NCBI GenBank assembly: GCA_934358495.1
Contig: CAKRKO010000004.1
Coordinates: forward strand, 1-64,000
Length of the DNA stretch: 64,000 bases
Direction: 5' to 3'
From: an uncultured Eubacterium sp.
GTDB taxonomy: Bacteria > Bacillota > Clostridia > Lachnospirales > Lachnospiraceae
Shown here: positions 26,121-33,124 of the stretch, piece by piece
Numbering within the stretch: the first letter of the stretch is position 1
Layout of the letters: every line of letters starts with the position of its first letter
Notes under the pieces: model-generated
What the model saw: the letters and a program-made list of their open reading frames with translations, nothing else
Databases searched by the model: none
What the model was told of the DNA's origin: nothing
Made by a program: the position numbers and the translations under genes

Positions 26121-26876
26121 ATGGAAACAAGAGTATCAATCAGAGACATTGCAAAAATTCATGTAAAACAGCAGTTAGAACGAAAGAAAGCAATTTTATT
26201 AAATCTGGAACTGGATGCCTGCGCGCACCAGGGAGTCGAATGGAAACCGACCGAAGGTATTCTTTCAATGGAAGACCGCATCCGGTATGAAATGGATCAG
26301 AAAGTGACATTACCGAACGGGACTTTTACCAAGCAGTTTTCTCTGCCAAATTATTTCAGAGGTGAAAATGCATACATGGACAAGGGATGTCATGTGCAGA
26401 AGCGTGAACTCCCGATGGAGCACATTCCAGGTGTCGCGTCTGTGTACTGTGGGGAGCCGAAGGAATGGATGGCCTTTACAAGTAATTTTGACATTGCACT
26501 GTTTTATGCATGCTGTACATGGGATGAGGCAGATCAGGAGTGGCGTCCACTGATGGAAAAAGAAATTTACGCTCCGATTGGTGAAGATGGCGCGGATTAC
26601 CGTTATGGTGTAATCTATATGGCGGATGCCACAGACCACGCATTTCGCGGTTCCTACGATGAGACACCGGAGTATCATGTGATGACACCGGCGGGAAGTC
26701 TGCTTCCGGGGAAAAACAGCCAGTACATATTTGCGATGCGGATGAGAGACACCGAAGGGCTGCAGACAGATCAGCGTTTTGAACGTTTGGTGTTTGAACA
26801 TAGCGAGAAGCTTTGCCGGGATGTGTACGAACTTGTGACAGGCGAGCCATATGTTCAAAGAAATTTAAGAAAATAA
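26121..26876 (+). CDS. FRG-domain-like protein of unknown function
   Basis: A 251-aa soluble protein. The segment NYFRGENAYM (about residue 75-85) and the later WMAFTSNFDIALFYACCTW (about 115-133) followed by YGVIYMAD resemble the order of conserved blocks in FRG-domain proteins, whose biochemical role is not established. I am not certain of the family. SD TTAGGAG precedes the ATG. It is a single gene between the BlaR1-like pair and an LCP protein, with its own promoter behind Spo0A-box-like sites. This suggests post-exponential or sporulation-linked expression. No signal peptide or membrane span is seen. Confidence 0.5.
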   Translation: METRVSIRDIAKIHVKQQLERKKAILLNLELDACAHQGVEWKPTEGILSMEDRIRYEMDQKVTLPNGTFTKQFSLPNYFRGENAYMDKGCHVQKRELPMEHIPGVASVYCGEPKEWMAFTSNFDIALFYACCTWDEADQEWRPLMEKEIYAPIGEDGADYRYGVIYMADATDHAFRGSYDETPEYHVMTPAGSLLPGKNSQYIFAMRMRDTEGLQTDQRFERLVFEHSEKLCRDVYELVTGEPYVQRNLRK

Positions 26877-26981
26877 ATTGTTGAGTTTTTTATCTGTGTG
26901 CGTTATTATATTTGCATGTATACGAGGAATGTATGCGTATTTTTAACAAAAATGGCAATGAAAACAGCATGGAGATAAAAA

Positions 26982-28163
26982 ATGGCGAGAAACAAAAAGA
27001 TATCTAAGAAACAAAGACGAAAACGGAAACTGATTTTATTTATTATTGAGATTATTATTTTGATTCTGGTAGCAGGTGCATTATTCCTGTTTAGTAAGCT
27101 GGATAAGATTAACACGAAGACACTGGATACATCCAAAGTCGGAAAAAGTGATGTTTCGGCAGAAACGCAGAAAACTTTTGAAGGTTATACGACAATCGCA
27201 TGTTTTGGTCTGGATAACCGTGAGCAGGGCGTGTACGAAACTGGTAACAGCGACACGATCATGATCATGAATGTTAACAATGACACGAAGGAAGTAAGCC
27301 TTATGTCTATCTATCGTGATACATATCTGAACGTTGCCGGAAAAGGCGAGGAAGAGAAATTCCGAAAAGCAAATTCCGCATATGCATATGGCGGTCCTGA
27401 GCAGGCAGTTACAATGCTGAACCGTAACCTTGATCTTGATATTGACAATTATGTTGCTTTTGACTTTAAAGCGGTTGCAGAAGCCATTGATATTCTCGGT
27501 GGTGTAGACATTAATGTCGAGACAGAGGAAGAACGTCAATATCTGAATGATTACGTATCTTACACCAGCGAGTATGTTGGCGGCAGCAATGCTGAAGTTG
27601 AGCATACCGGATTACAGACATTGAATGGTGTACAGGCGGTTTCTTACGCACGTATCCGTTATACCAAGGGTGATGATTATAAACGTGCAGAGCGTCAGCG
27701 TCGTGTTCTGACTGAAATGATCAAGAAAGCAAAGAAAGCAAATCTGTCCGAGATTAACGAACTGATCAATACTATATTCCCGCAGATTTCTACTGATTTA
27801 TCAAAGAAAGACATTATCAGTATGGCATCTGTTATGATCAAATATGATATGGCAAACAGTGGCGGATTCCCATACAGCCGTGATACCTTTACACCTAGCA
27901 AAAAGCTGGGAAGTGTGGTTGTGGCGTGTGATCTTGAATCGAATGTCATTGAACTGCATAAGCGTTTATTTGGAACGGAAGCTTATCAGCCATCTGAGAC
28001 CGTAAAGGAATACAGTGAAAAAATTGTGGACGAAAGCGGATATACGTCAGATCACAATGCGGATACCCGATTTAGCGATCAGGATGATTTCTTTGGAAAC
28101 GGCACAAGTACACAGACCGAATCGGATGATACCTCAAGTAACTCGGAGGGAACGACGGAATGA
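26982..28163 (+). CDS. LytR-CpsA-Psr (LCP) family glycopolymer ligase
   Basis: A 393-aa membrane-anchored enzyme. A basic cytoplasmic start (KKISKKQRRKRK) leads into one membrane span (LILFIIEIIILILVAGALFLF) and then the external LCP domain (IACFGLDNRE, SDTIMIMNVNNDTKEVSLMSIYRDTYLNV, YARIRYTKGDDYKRAERQRRVL). These proteins transfer lipid-linked polymers such as teichoic acids or capsule to peptidoglycan. The C-terminal 70 residues are a Ser/Thr/Asp-rich tail. It overlaps the next small gene by 4 nt. Confidence 0.93.
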   Translation: MARNKKISKKQRRKRKLILFIIEIIILILVAGALFLFSKLDKINTKTLDTSKVGKSDVSAETQKTFEGYTTIACFGLDNREQGVYETGNSDTIMIMNVNNDTKEVSLMSIYRDTYLNVAGKGEEEKFRKANSAYAYGGPEQAVTMLNRNLDLDIDNYVAFDFKAVAEAIDILGGVDINVETEEERQYLNDYVSYTSEYVGGSNAEVEHTGLQTLNGVQAVSYARIRYTKGDDYKRAERQRRVLTEMIKKAKKANLSEINELINTIFPQISTDLSKKDIISMASVMIKYDMANSGGFPYSRDTFTPSKKLGSVVVACDLESNVIELHKRLFGTEAYQPSETVKEYSEKIVDESGYTSDHNADTRFSDQDDFFGNGTSTQTESDDTSSNSEGTTE

Positions 28164-28354
28164 TACGTTTGTTCATATGCCCGAAATGCGGGTGGTTGCG
28201 GACTGTTTCGAGAAGAAGCGGTGTGGAATGTTTTAGATGTGAGGGTGCAGAAATGCAGCCAGTGAAACTGGAATATTCCAGATATGTGAAAATGTCGGAG
28301 CAGGAACGCAAAGACTATGTGGACAGCTGGATGTATATACATCGGATAAAGTAA
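28160..28354 (+). CDS. small zinc-ribbon-like protein, unknown function
   Basis: A 64-aa protein starting MIRLFICPKCG with a second pair in VECFRCEGAEM, so CxxC...CxxC as in a zinc ribbon. A C-terminal helix-rich part follows (MSEQERKDYVDSWMYIHRIK). Its ATG overlaps the LCP stop (ATGA), which strongly supports a real, translationally coupled gene. I do not recognise a named family. Cytoplasmic by composition. Confidence 0.7.
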   Translation: MIRLFICPKCGWLRTVSRRSGVECFRCEGAEMQPVKLEYSRYVKMSEQERKDYVDSWMYIHRIK

Positions 28355-28371
28355 ATACATGAAAACGGAGA

Positions 28372-28410
28372 CATCCTTCATGCAGGAAACTGTGTGGAGG
28401 ATGTTTTTTG
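28372..28410 (+). terminator. terminator of the LCP operon
   Basis: CATCCTTCATGCAG pairs with CTGTGTGGAGGATG across a GAAA tetraloop and is followed by TTTTTTG. Confidence 0.85.
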
Positions 28411-28416
28411 TTTGAT

Positions 28417-28468
28417 GGAAATTACGATGAATTTCCTATCAAACAAAAGCACTTCGTGCAAACGATGC
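28417..28468 (+). repeat. 52-bp dispersed repeat, copy 1
   Basis: It starts GGAAATTACGATGAATTTCC and ends AACGATGC, differing at one position from the copy at 29327-29378. Both copies begin about 7-10 bp after the T-run of a terminator, and each contains two small inverted repeats. Confidence 0.85.
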
Positions 28469-28558
28469 TTTTGATATATGATGATAATAGTTTCATAATT
28501 ACCAAAAATATCGCAAATATTTTTACAATTTTGGTTAATCTGTTTCTGCTATAACTGC

Positions 28559-28564
28559 TATAAT
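28559..28564 (+). promoter_or_regulatory. extended -10 of the ctc/rplY promoter
   Basis: TGCTATAAT with -10 at 28559-28564 is 85 nt before the ATG. The -35 is poor, consistent with an extended -10 promoter. Confidence 0.45.
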
Positions 28565-28649
28565 TACGCTGTAACAAATAAGGAACTACTTAACAAAACC
28601 TCTTTGTAGAAGGCTGCTAAGCAATTCAGATTTTTGGAGGAAAAGATAA

Positions 28650-29243
28650 ATGAATACTTTAAAAGCTGAAAAAAGAAGCATGGATGTCAAAGCAAAGAAA
28701 CTCAGAAGAGAGGGATTCGTAACAGGTAACCTGTTCGGTAAAGAGATCGAAGGCTCCGTTCCGTTGAAGATGGACAGAATCGAAGTTGAGCGTCTGTTAA
28801 AGACAGATCACAAAGGAAGCCAGATCATGCTGAATGTAGAAGGACAAGATTACGATGTTCTGATTAAAGAGGTAGATTATAATTCAATGAAACGTTATGT
28901 TGACGAGATTGACTTCCAGGCACTGGTAAGTACCGAGAAAGTTCACTCGACAGCAGCAGTCGTAATTGAGAACCGTGAAAAAGTCCTTGAAGGTGCTCTG
29001 CAAGAGTGCTTAGAGGAGATTGAATACAAAGCATTACCGGCAGCATTGGTTGACCATGTTACTGTTGATGTAGCAGGTATGAAAGTTGGCGACGTTATCC
29101 GTGTCAAAGATCTTGAGATTACTAAGAACCCGGATGTCGATGTTCACACCGATCCGGAAGCTATCGTTGTCATGGTTGATGCGATCAGAAACAGCATCCC
29201 GGAGGATGAGACAGCTGACGAAGAAGCAGAGGCAGAAGCATAA
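28650..29243 (+). CDS. ctc: 50S ribosomal protein L25 / general stress protein Ctc
   Basis: A 197-aa two-domain L25. The N-terminal 5S-rRNA-binding domain (residues 1-95; RREGFVTGNLFGKEIEGSVPLKM, DVLIKEVDYNSMKRYVDEIDFQAL) is followed by the C-terminal TL5/Ctc domain (GALQECLEEIEYKALPAALVDHVTVDVAGMKVGDVIRVKDL) and an acidic tail. TTTTGGAGGAAAAG precedes the ATG. It is a single-gene unit between two terminators. In Bacillus the homologue is stress-induced; no sigma-B element is evident here, as expected for Lachnospiraceae. Confidence 0.95.
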   Translation: MNTLKAEKRSMDVKAKKLRREGFVTGNLFGKEIEGSVPLKMDRIEVERLLKTDHKGSQIMLNVEGQDYDVLIKEVDYNSMKRYVDEIDFQALVSTEKVHSTAAVVIENREKVLEGALQECLEEIEYKALPAALVDHVTVDVAGMKVGDVIRVKDLEITKNPDVDVHTDPEAIVVMVDAIRNSIPEDETADEEAEAEA

Positions 29244-29280
29244 GAGCCCAATTTTCAATTCACTGAAAAATGTTAAAAAA

Positions 29281-29318
29281 AGGGGGATCACAGAGTTAAG
29301 CGCTGTGGTCCTCTTTTT
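29281..29318 (+). terminator. terminator of ctc
   Basis: GGGGGATCACAG pairs with CTGTGGTCCTC across a short loop, followed by TTTTTG. Confidence 0.8.
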
Positions 29319-29326
29319 GTTTGCTA

Positions 29327-29378
29327 GGAAATTACGATGAATTTCCTATCAGACAAAAGCACTTCGTGCAAACGATGC
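29327..29378 (+). repeat. 52-bp dispersed repeat, copy 2
   Basis: It has 51 of 52 positions identical to copy 1 at 28417-28468 and the same position relative to a terminator. Confidence 0.85.
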
Positions 29379-29531
29379 GCACTCGCATGAGAAGAAATTA
29401 TTACTTCGCAAGCGTGCTCAGATTAAGTTTGATGAAGATTTATTAGTGCAAAAATCGGACAATTCATGGAAGAGTATTAGTTTTAATTATCGTGTATACA
29501 AAAAAGATACACAGAATTCTTCAAAAATATA

Positions 29532-29561
29532 TTGTGCAAGATATATGATATATGGTAATAT
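29532..29561 (+). promoter_or_regulatory. candidate promoter of buk
   Basis: TTGTGC (29532-29537) and TAATAT (29556-29561), spacer 18 bp, lie about 46 nt upstream of the ATG. Confidence 0.4.
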
Positions 29562-29607
29562 AAAACATATAAGAGTGCAAAATAAAAAACGCAGGAGGAT
29601 TACGATA

Positions 29608-30678
29608 ATGGAAAAGTTATTAATTTTAAATCCGGGTTCTACTTCTACAAAAATTGCATATTACGAAGATGAACAGCAGATCTTTGTAGAGAGCATTTCC
29701 CATTCCGCAGATGAGATCGCAAAATACGACCTGATCGTAGACCAGTACGAATTCCGTAAAGATATGATCATGGAAGTTCTGAAAGAGAAAAATGTAAAAC
29801 TGGAGGATCTGACAGGTATCGTTGCCCGTGGTGGATTACTTCCGCCTCTGAAAGCAGGCGCATACCGCGTAAATGATGACATGGTATGGCAGCTGAAAAA
29901 CAAACCGGCGATGGAGCATGCGTCCAACCTTGGTGCTGTAATTGCAGATGCAATCGCAAAACCACTTGGAATCCCGGCTTTCATTTATGACGGTGTAACA
30001 GTTGATGAGATGATGCCGATCCTGAAGATCACAGGTCTGAAAGAGATTACAAGAAAAGGTATCGGTCACAACCTGAATACAAGAGCAGCTGCAATGAAAT
30101 ATGCTCGTGAGAACGGCAAAGAGTACAAAGACTGCAAGCTGATCGTAGTACATCTTGGTGGTGGTATTTCTGTAACATTACAGTATGGCGGAAAAGTTGC
30201 AGATATCATCAACGATGAGGACGGTCCATTTGCTCCGGAGCGTGCAGGTGGTCTTCCGGTTCAGTCTCTGATCAAATACTTTGGTGAGAGCGGCATGACT
30301 ACAAAAGAAATGCTGAAAAAAATGAAGAGCCGTGGTGGTCTCGTAGCACATCTTGGTGTAAATGACAGCCGTGAAGTTGAAAAAATGATCGAGAATGGCG
30401 ATGAGCACGCAAAACTGATCTATGATGCAATGGCATTAAACGTAGCACGTAAGATCGGTGAGGAAGCTGCAACTGTTGCAGGCGATGTAGAAGCAATCAT
30501 CCTGACAGGTGGAATCGCATATTCCGAGTACTTCACAAACGAAGTAAAGAAAAATGCAGAGTGGATTGCTCCGGTTGTGGTATATCCGGGTGAGAATGAG
30601 ATGGAATCTCTGGCACTTGGCGGACTTCGTGTACTGCGTGGACAGGAAGAAGCACACGAGTTTGTAAGAACTGAGTAA
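29608..30678 (+). CDS. buk: butyrate kinase
   Basis: A 356-aa acetokinase-family (ASKHA) enzyme that makes ATP and butyrate from butyryl phosphate, the last step of one butyrate route. It can also act on branched-chain acyl phosphates. Visible motifs are LLILNPGSTSTKIA, VVHLGGGISVTLQYGG, NDEDGPFAPERAGGLP and IILTGGIAYSEYFT. The ATG at 29608 follows GCAGGAGG. The usual partner phosphotransbutyrylase (ptb) is not adjacent; the gene is flanked by ctc and a convergent glycosyltransferase. It is therefore a stand-alone buk whose partner must be elsewhere. Confidence 0.93.
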   Translation: MEKLLILNPGSTSTKIAYYEDEQQIFVESISHSADEIAKYDLIVDQYEFRKDMIMEVLKEKNVKLEDLTGIVARGGLLPPLKAGAYRVNDDMVWQLKNKPAMEHASNLGAVIADAIAKPLGIPAFIYDGVTVDEMMPILKITGLKEITRKGIGHNLNTRAAAMKYARENGKEYKDCKLIVVHLGGGISVTLQYGGKVADIINDEDGPFAPERAGGLPVQSLIKYFGESGMTTKEMLKKMKSRGGLVAHLGVNDSREVEKMIENGDEHAKLIYDAMALNVARKIGEEAATVAGDVEAIILTGGIAYSEYFTNEVKKNAEWIAPVVVYPGENEMESLALGGLRVLRGQEEAHEFVRTE

Positions 30679-30753
30679 TCAACATTTTTGTTTAGAAGTC
30701 CGAAAGGATTTACTATAAAGGGAGTATATTTTTTTATTACATAAATTAAGAAC

Positions 30754-30807
30754 GCCTGTATTTTTTTCTCAGGGAGCAATTGGTAGCGACTGGGACAAAA
30801 TACAGGC
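30754..30807. terminator. conserved-core hairpin, family 1 copy A
   Basis: The outer stem GCCTGTATTTT/AAAATACAGGC encloses a core TCTCAGGGAGC...TTGGTAGCGACTGGGACA shared with 36833-36897 (inverted) and 46294-46356. It lies between convergent buk and the GT2 gene and can terminate both. Confidence 0.8.
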
Positions 30808-30865
30808 TTTCGCTTTAAAAAGTAAAACTTATAAATAATAAACACAGGGGCAACTTTAAAACTGT

Positions 30866-32125
30866 TTAAGACGCAATCCGGCGAATCGGTTTTGCAGATC
30901 TGGAGCCGTGTGCGATCGGTTTCCATTCCACTTTTTTAAACATTGCAACAAATGCGATCGGAATATAAGTCAGCATATAAATCGGGAATGTGAACATATA
31001 TCCGATTTTTTTATACCATGCCATGTGGATATGTCTCCATTCAGTCAGTGTCGTATAAATGCCAAGTACGAGCATTGCGGCAGAGGTATTTACGGTAAAT
31101 TTACCAACGCAAAGCAGTGCAGAAGTGAAATCCTGTGCGGTCAACAGTGCCAGAATCGTCAGTGTCAGTCCTGAAAAAGTAGCTACCATAGTCAGGATAA
31201 AGGCCGGAAGGTTTGACATCAGCATATCAAAACAGGAGAATCCTCCTTTTTTACCGATTTTGGATAATAATTGTCTGCCGTATTTTCTATATACCTGGAA
31301 ATAGCCTTTCACCCAGCGCATACGCTGATGCCAGGATACCGAAAGTTTGGTCGGCTGCTCATCGAAAAATTCTGCGCGCTCGCAGTAACCGATTTTTGCG
31401 CCGTTTGCGATACAGTCTGCGGTAAATTCAATATCTTCTGTTAAAAGAAAGAATTTCCAGCCATCGTTTTTTTCAATTAGTTCACGGGAGATCATATATC
31501 CCGTTCCGGATACCATACAGCTGTTGCTTGTTCTCATTCTGCCGCGGTTCAAAAACTGTGCTTCATGTAAGAACCAGAGTCCATAGCCATGGGAGATCCA
31601 GTTGTCACCAAAGTTTTTTGAGTTACGGTAGCTTGTAACGGCATCGTATCCGTCGTTAAATGTCTTGTTCATCTCTGTTATGTAATTTTCATCCAGAATA
31701 TTATCTGCGTCAAAAATAAAGAATCCATCGTAATCTTCCAGATTGTTACTGAGTGAAATCTGATCCAGTAAATACTTTAATGCGTATCCTTTTCCAACCT
31801 GGATCCGGTTAAAACGTTCATATACATAAGCGCCATGTGCGTAAGCAACTTCAGCTGTGGAATCTGTGCAGTTGTCAGCAACAACATAAATGTCAACCAG
31901 CTCAGATGGATAATTCTGTTCATGAATGCTGTCTAACAGTTCGCCAAGTACATTTTCTTCATTTCTGGCTGCAATCAGTACGGCATAACGATGAAACTGT
32001 AACGGTTTGTGTGGTTTTTCTTTCTTAATATACGGTGCGATCAGGTAGACAATCTGATAAGCAAAACAGGCAATGAATGCAAATAAGATGGACCAGTTGA
32101 TCACACGGGTGATTGTAACTAACAT
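30866..32125 (-). CDS. membrane GT2 family glycosyltransferase (processive, cellulose-synthase-like)
   Basis: A 419-aa family 2 glycosyltransferase. An N-terminal span (NWSILFAFIACFAYQIVYLI) is followed by the catalytic domain with nucleotide-sugar motifs (VLIAARNEENVLGELLDSI, VVADNCTDST, FIFDADN), the acceptor/catalytic TEDIEF and the QRMRW motif that marks processive polysaccharide synthases. Three or four C-terminal spans form a pore-like region. The product is an unknown surface polysaccharide. Start ATG at 32125 follows AGGGAGG. It is divergent from an OmpR-type regulator, with a shared 276-bp control region. Confidence 0.9.
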   Translation of the reverse strand: MLVTITRVINWSILFAFIACFAYQIVYLIAPYIKKEKPHKPLQFHRYAVLIAARNEENVLGELLDSIHEQNYPSELVDIYVVADNCTDSTAEVAYAHGAYVYERFNRIQVGKGYALKYLLDQISLSNNLEDYDGFFIFDADNILDENYITEMNKTFNDGYDAVTSYRNSKNFGDNWISHGYGLWFLHEAQFLNRGRMRTSNSCMVSGTGYMISRELIEKNDGWKFFLLTEDIEFTADCIANGAKIGYCERAEFFDEQPTKLSVSWHQRMRWVKGYFQVYRKYGRQLLSKIGKKGGFSCFDMLMSNLPAFILTMVATFSGLTLTILALLTAQDFTSALLCVGKFTVNTSAAMLVLGIYTTLTEWRHIHMAWYKKIGYMFTFPIYMLTYIPIAFVAMFKKVEWKPIAHGSRSAKPIRRIAS

Positions 32126-32208
32126 AATTGGTTCCTCCCTGTGTGTTTGTGTTTTTTCTTTGTTGTAACCAATATAACAGCTAAATGTTAGAATTTACGG
32201 CGGCAATC

Positions 32209-32282
32209 CTTAACGATTCTTTAAGAAAAAGAGTGAAAAATATAAAGAATGAGAAAATGCGCTATCTTCATAAATCGTTAAG
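32209..32282. promoter_or_regulatory. inverted pair of CTTAACGATT sites
   Basis: CTTAACGATT at 32209-32218 and its exact reverse complement AATCGTTAAG at 32273-32282 lie in the divergent region between the GT2 gene and the response regulator. They are a candidate binding pair for that regulator. Confidence 0.35.
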
Positions 32283-32376
32283 AATTTGGTGTGGTTTCCG
32301 GAAAGAATTGTCTGTTAAAGTGTCAGCATAAAGGAATTGCGGGAAATGATTCCTTTTCGAATGCATTCAAATCGAG

Positions 32377-32382
32377 TATAAT
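32377..32382 (+). promoter_or_regulatory. -10 element of the response-regulator operon
   Basis: TATAAT at 32377-32382, only 20 nt before the ATG, has a poor -35 (TTTTCG). This is compatible with an activator-dependent promoter and a very short leader. Confidence 0.4.
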
Positions 32383-32401
32383 AACGGGGAGGTGAAAGAT
32401 T

Positions 32402-33109
32402 ATGATAAATATTTTAGTATGTGATGATGATAAAGATATTGTAGATGCCATTGAAATCTATCTGGCTCCGGAAGGATACCATATTTTAAAGGCATACGAT
32501 GGCATTCAGGCCATCGAGATGATGCGAAGCAACGATATTCAGCTTCTGATCATGGACGTTATGATGCCGCGTATGGATGGTATCCGGGCCACGTTAAAAA
32601 TCCGTGAAGAATCAAACATTCCAATCATTATTCTTTCCGCGAAAACGGAGGATACGGATAAGATTTTCGGATTAAACGTAGGAGCAGATGATTATGTGAC
32701 AAAGCCATTTAATTCCCTGGAACTTGTGGCGAGGGTAAAATCGCAGCTGCGTCGTTATACAAAATTGGGGACAATGACGCCGGAAACAGTATCCAATGTT
32801 TACCGTACAGGCGGACTGGAGATCAACGATGATATGAAACAGGTCACCGTCGATGGCAGAATCGTAGAAAAATTAACACCAATTCAATATAATATCCTTC
32901 TTTTCCTGACCAAAAACAAAGGAAGAGTGTTCTCTATTGAACAGATTTATGAAAATATCTGGAAAGAGGATGCCATCAATGCAGATAATACCGTAGCGGT
33001 ACATATCCGACATATCAGGGAAAAAATTGAGATCAATCCAAAGGAACCGCGTTATCTGAAAGTGGTATGGGGAATCGGCTACAAGATGGAGGATATTAAA
33101 GTCGAGTAG
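32402..33109 (+). CDS. OmpR/PhoB-family response regulator
   Basis: A 235-aa two-domain regulator. The receiver carries acidic pocket ILVCDDDKD, phosphoacceptor in LLIMDVMMPRMDG, and KPFN lysine. The winged-helix effector domain follows (LTPIQYNILLFLTKNKGRVFSIEQIYENIW, VAVHIRHIREKIEINPKEPRYLKVVWGIGYKM). GGGGAGGTG precedes the ATG. It sits 15 bp upstream of its cognate kinase and divergent from the polysaccharide synthase, a plausible target. Confidence 0.95.
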   Translation: MINILVCDDDKDIVDAIEIYLAPEGYHILKAYDGIQAIEMMRSNDIQLLIMDVMMPRMDGIRATLKIREESNIPIIILSAKTEDTDKIFGLNVGADDYVTKPFNSLELVARVKSQLRRYTKLGTMTPETVSNVYRTGGLEINDDMKQVTVDGRIVEKLTPIQYNILLFLTKNKGRVFSIEQIYENIWKEDAINADNTVAVHIRHIREKIEINPKEPRYLKVVWGIGYKMEDIKVE

Positions 33110-33124
33110 AACAGGAGATTCTTT

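Larger units (their letters stand above)
29244..29607. other. 364-bp gap between ctc and buk
   Basis: It contains the ctc terminator (29281-29318), repeat copy 2 (29327-29378) and a candidate buk promoter at 29532-29561. An in-frame extension of buk upstream to 29446 exists but lacks an SD and does not resemble the family. Confidence 0.6.
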
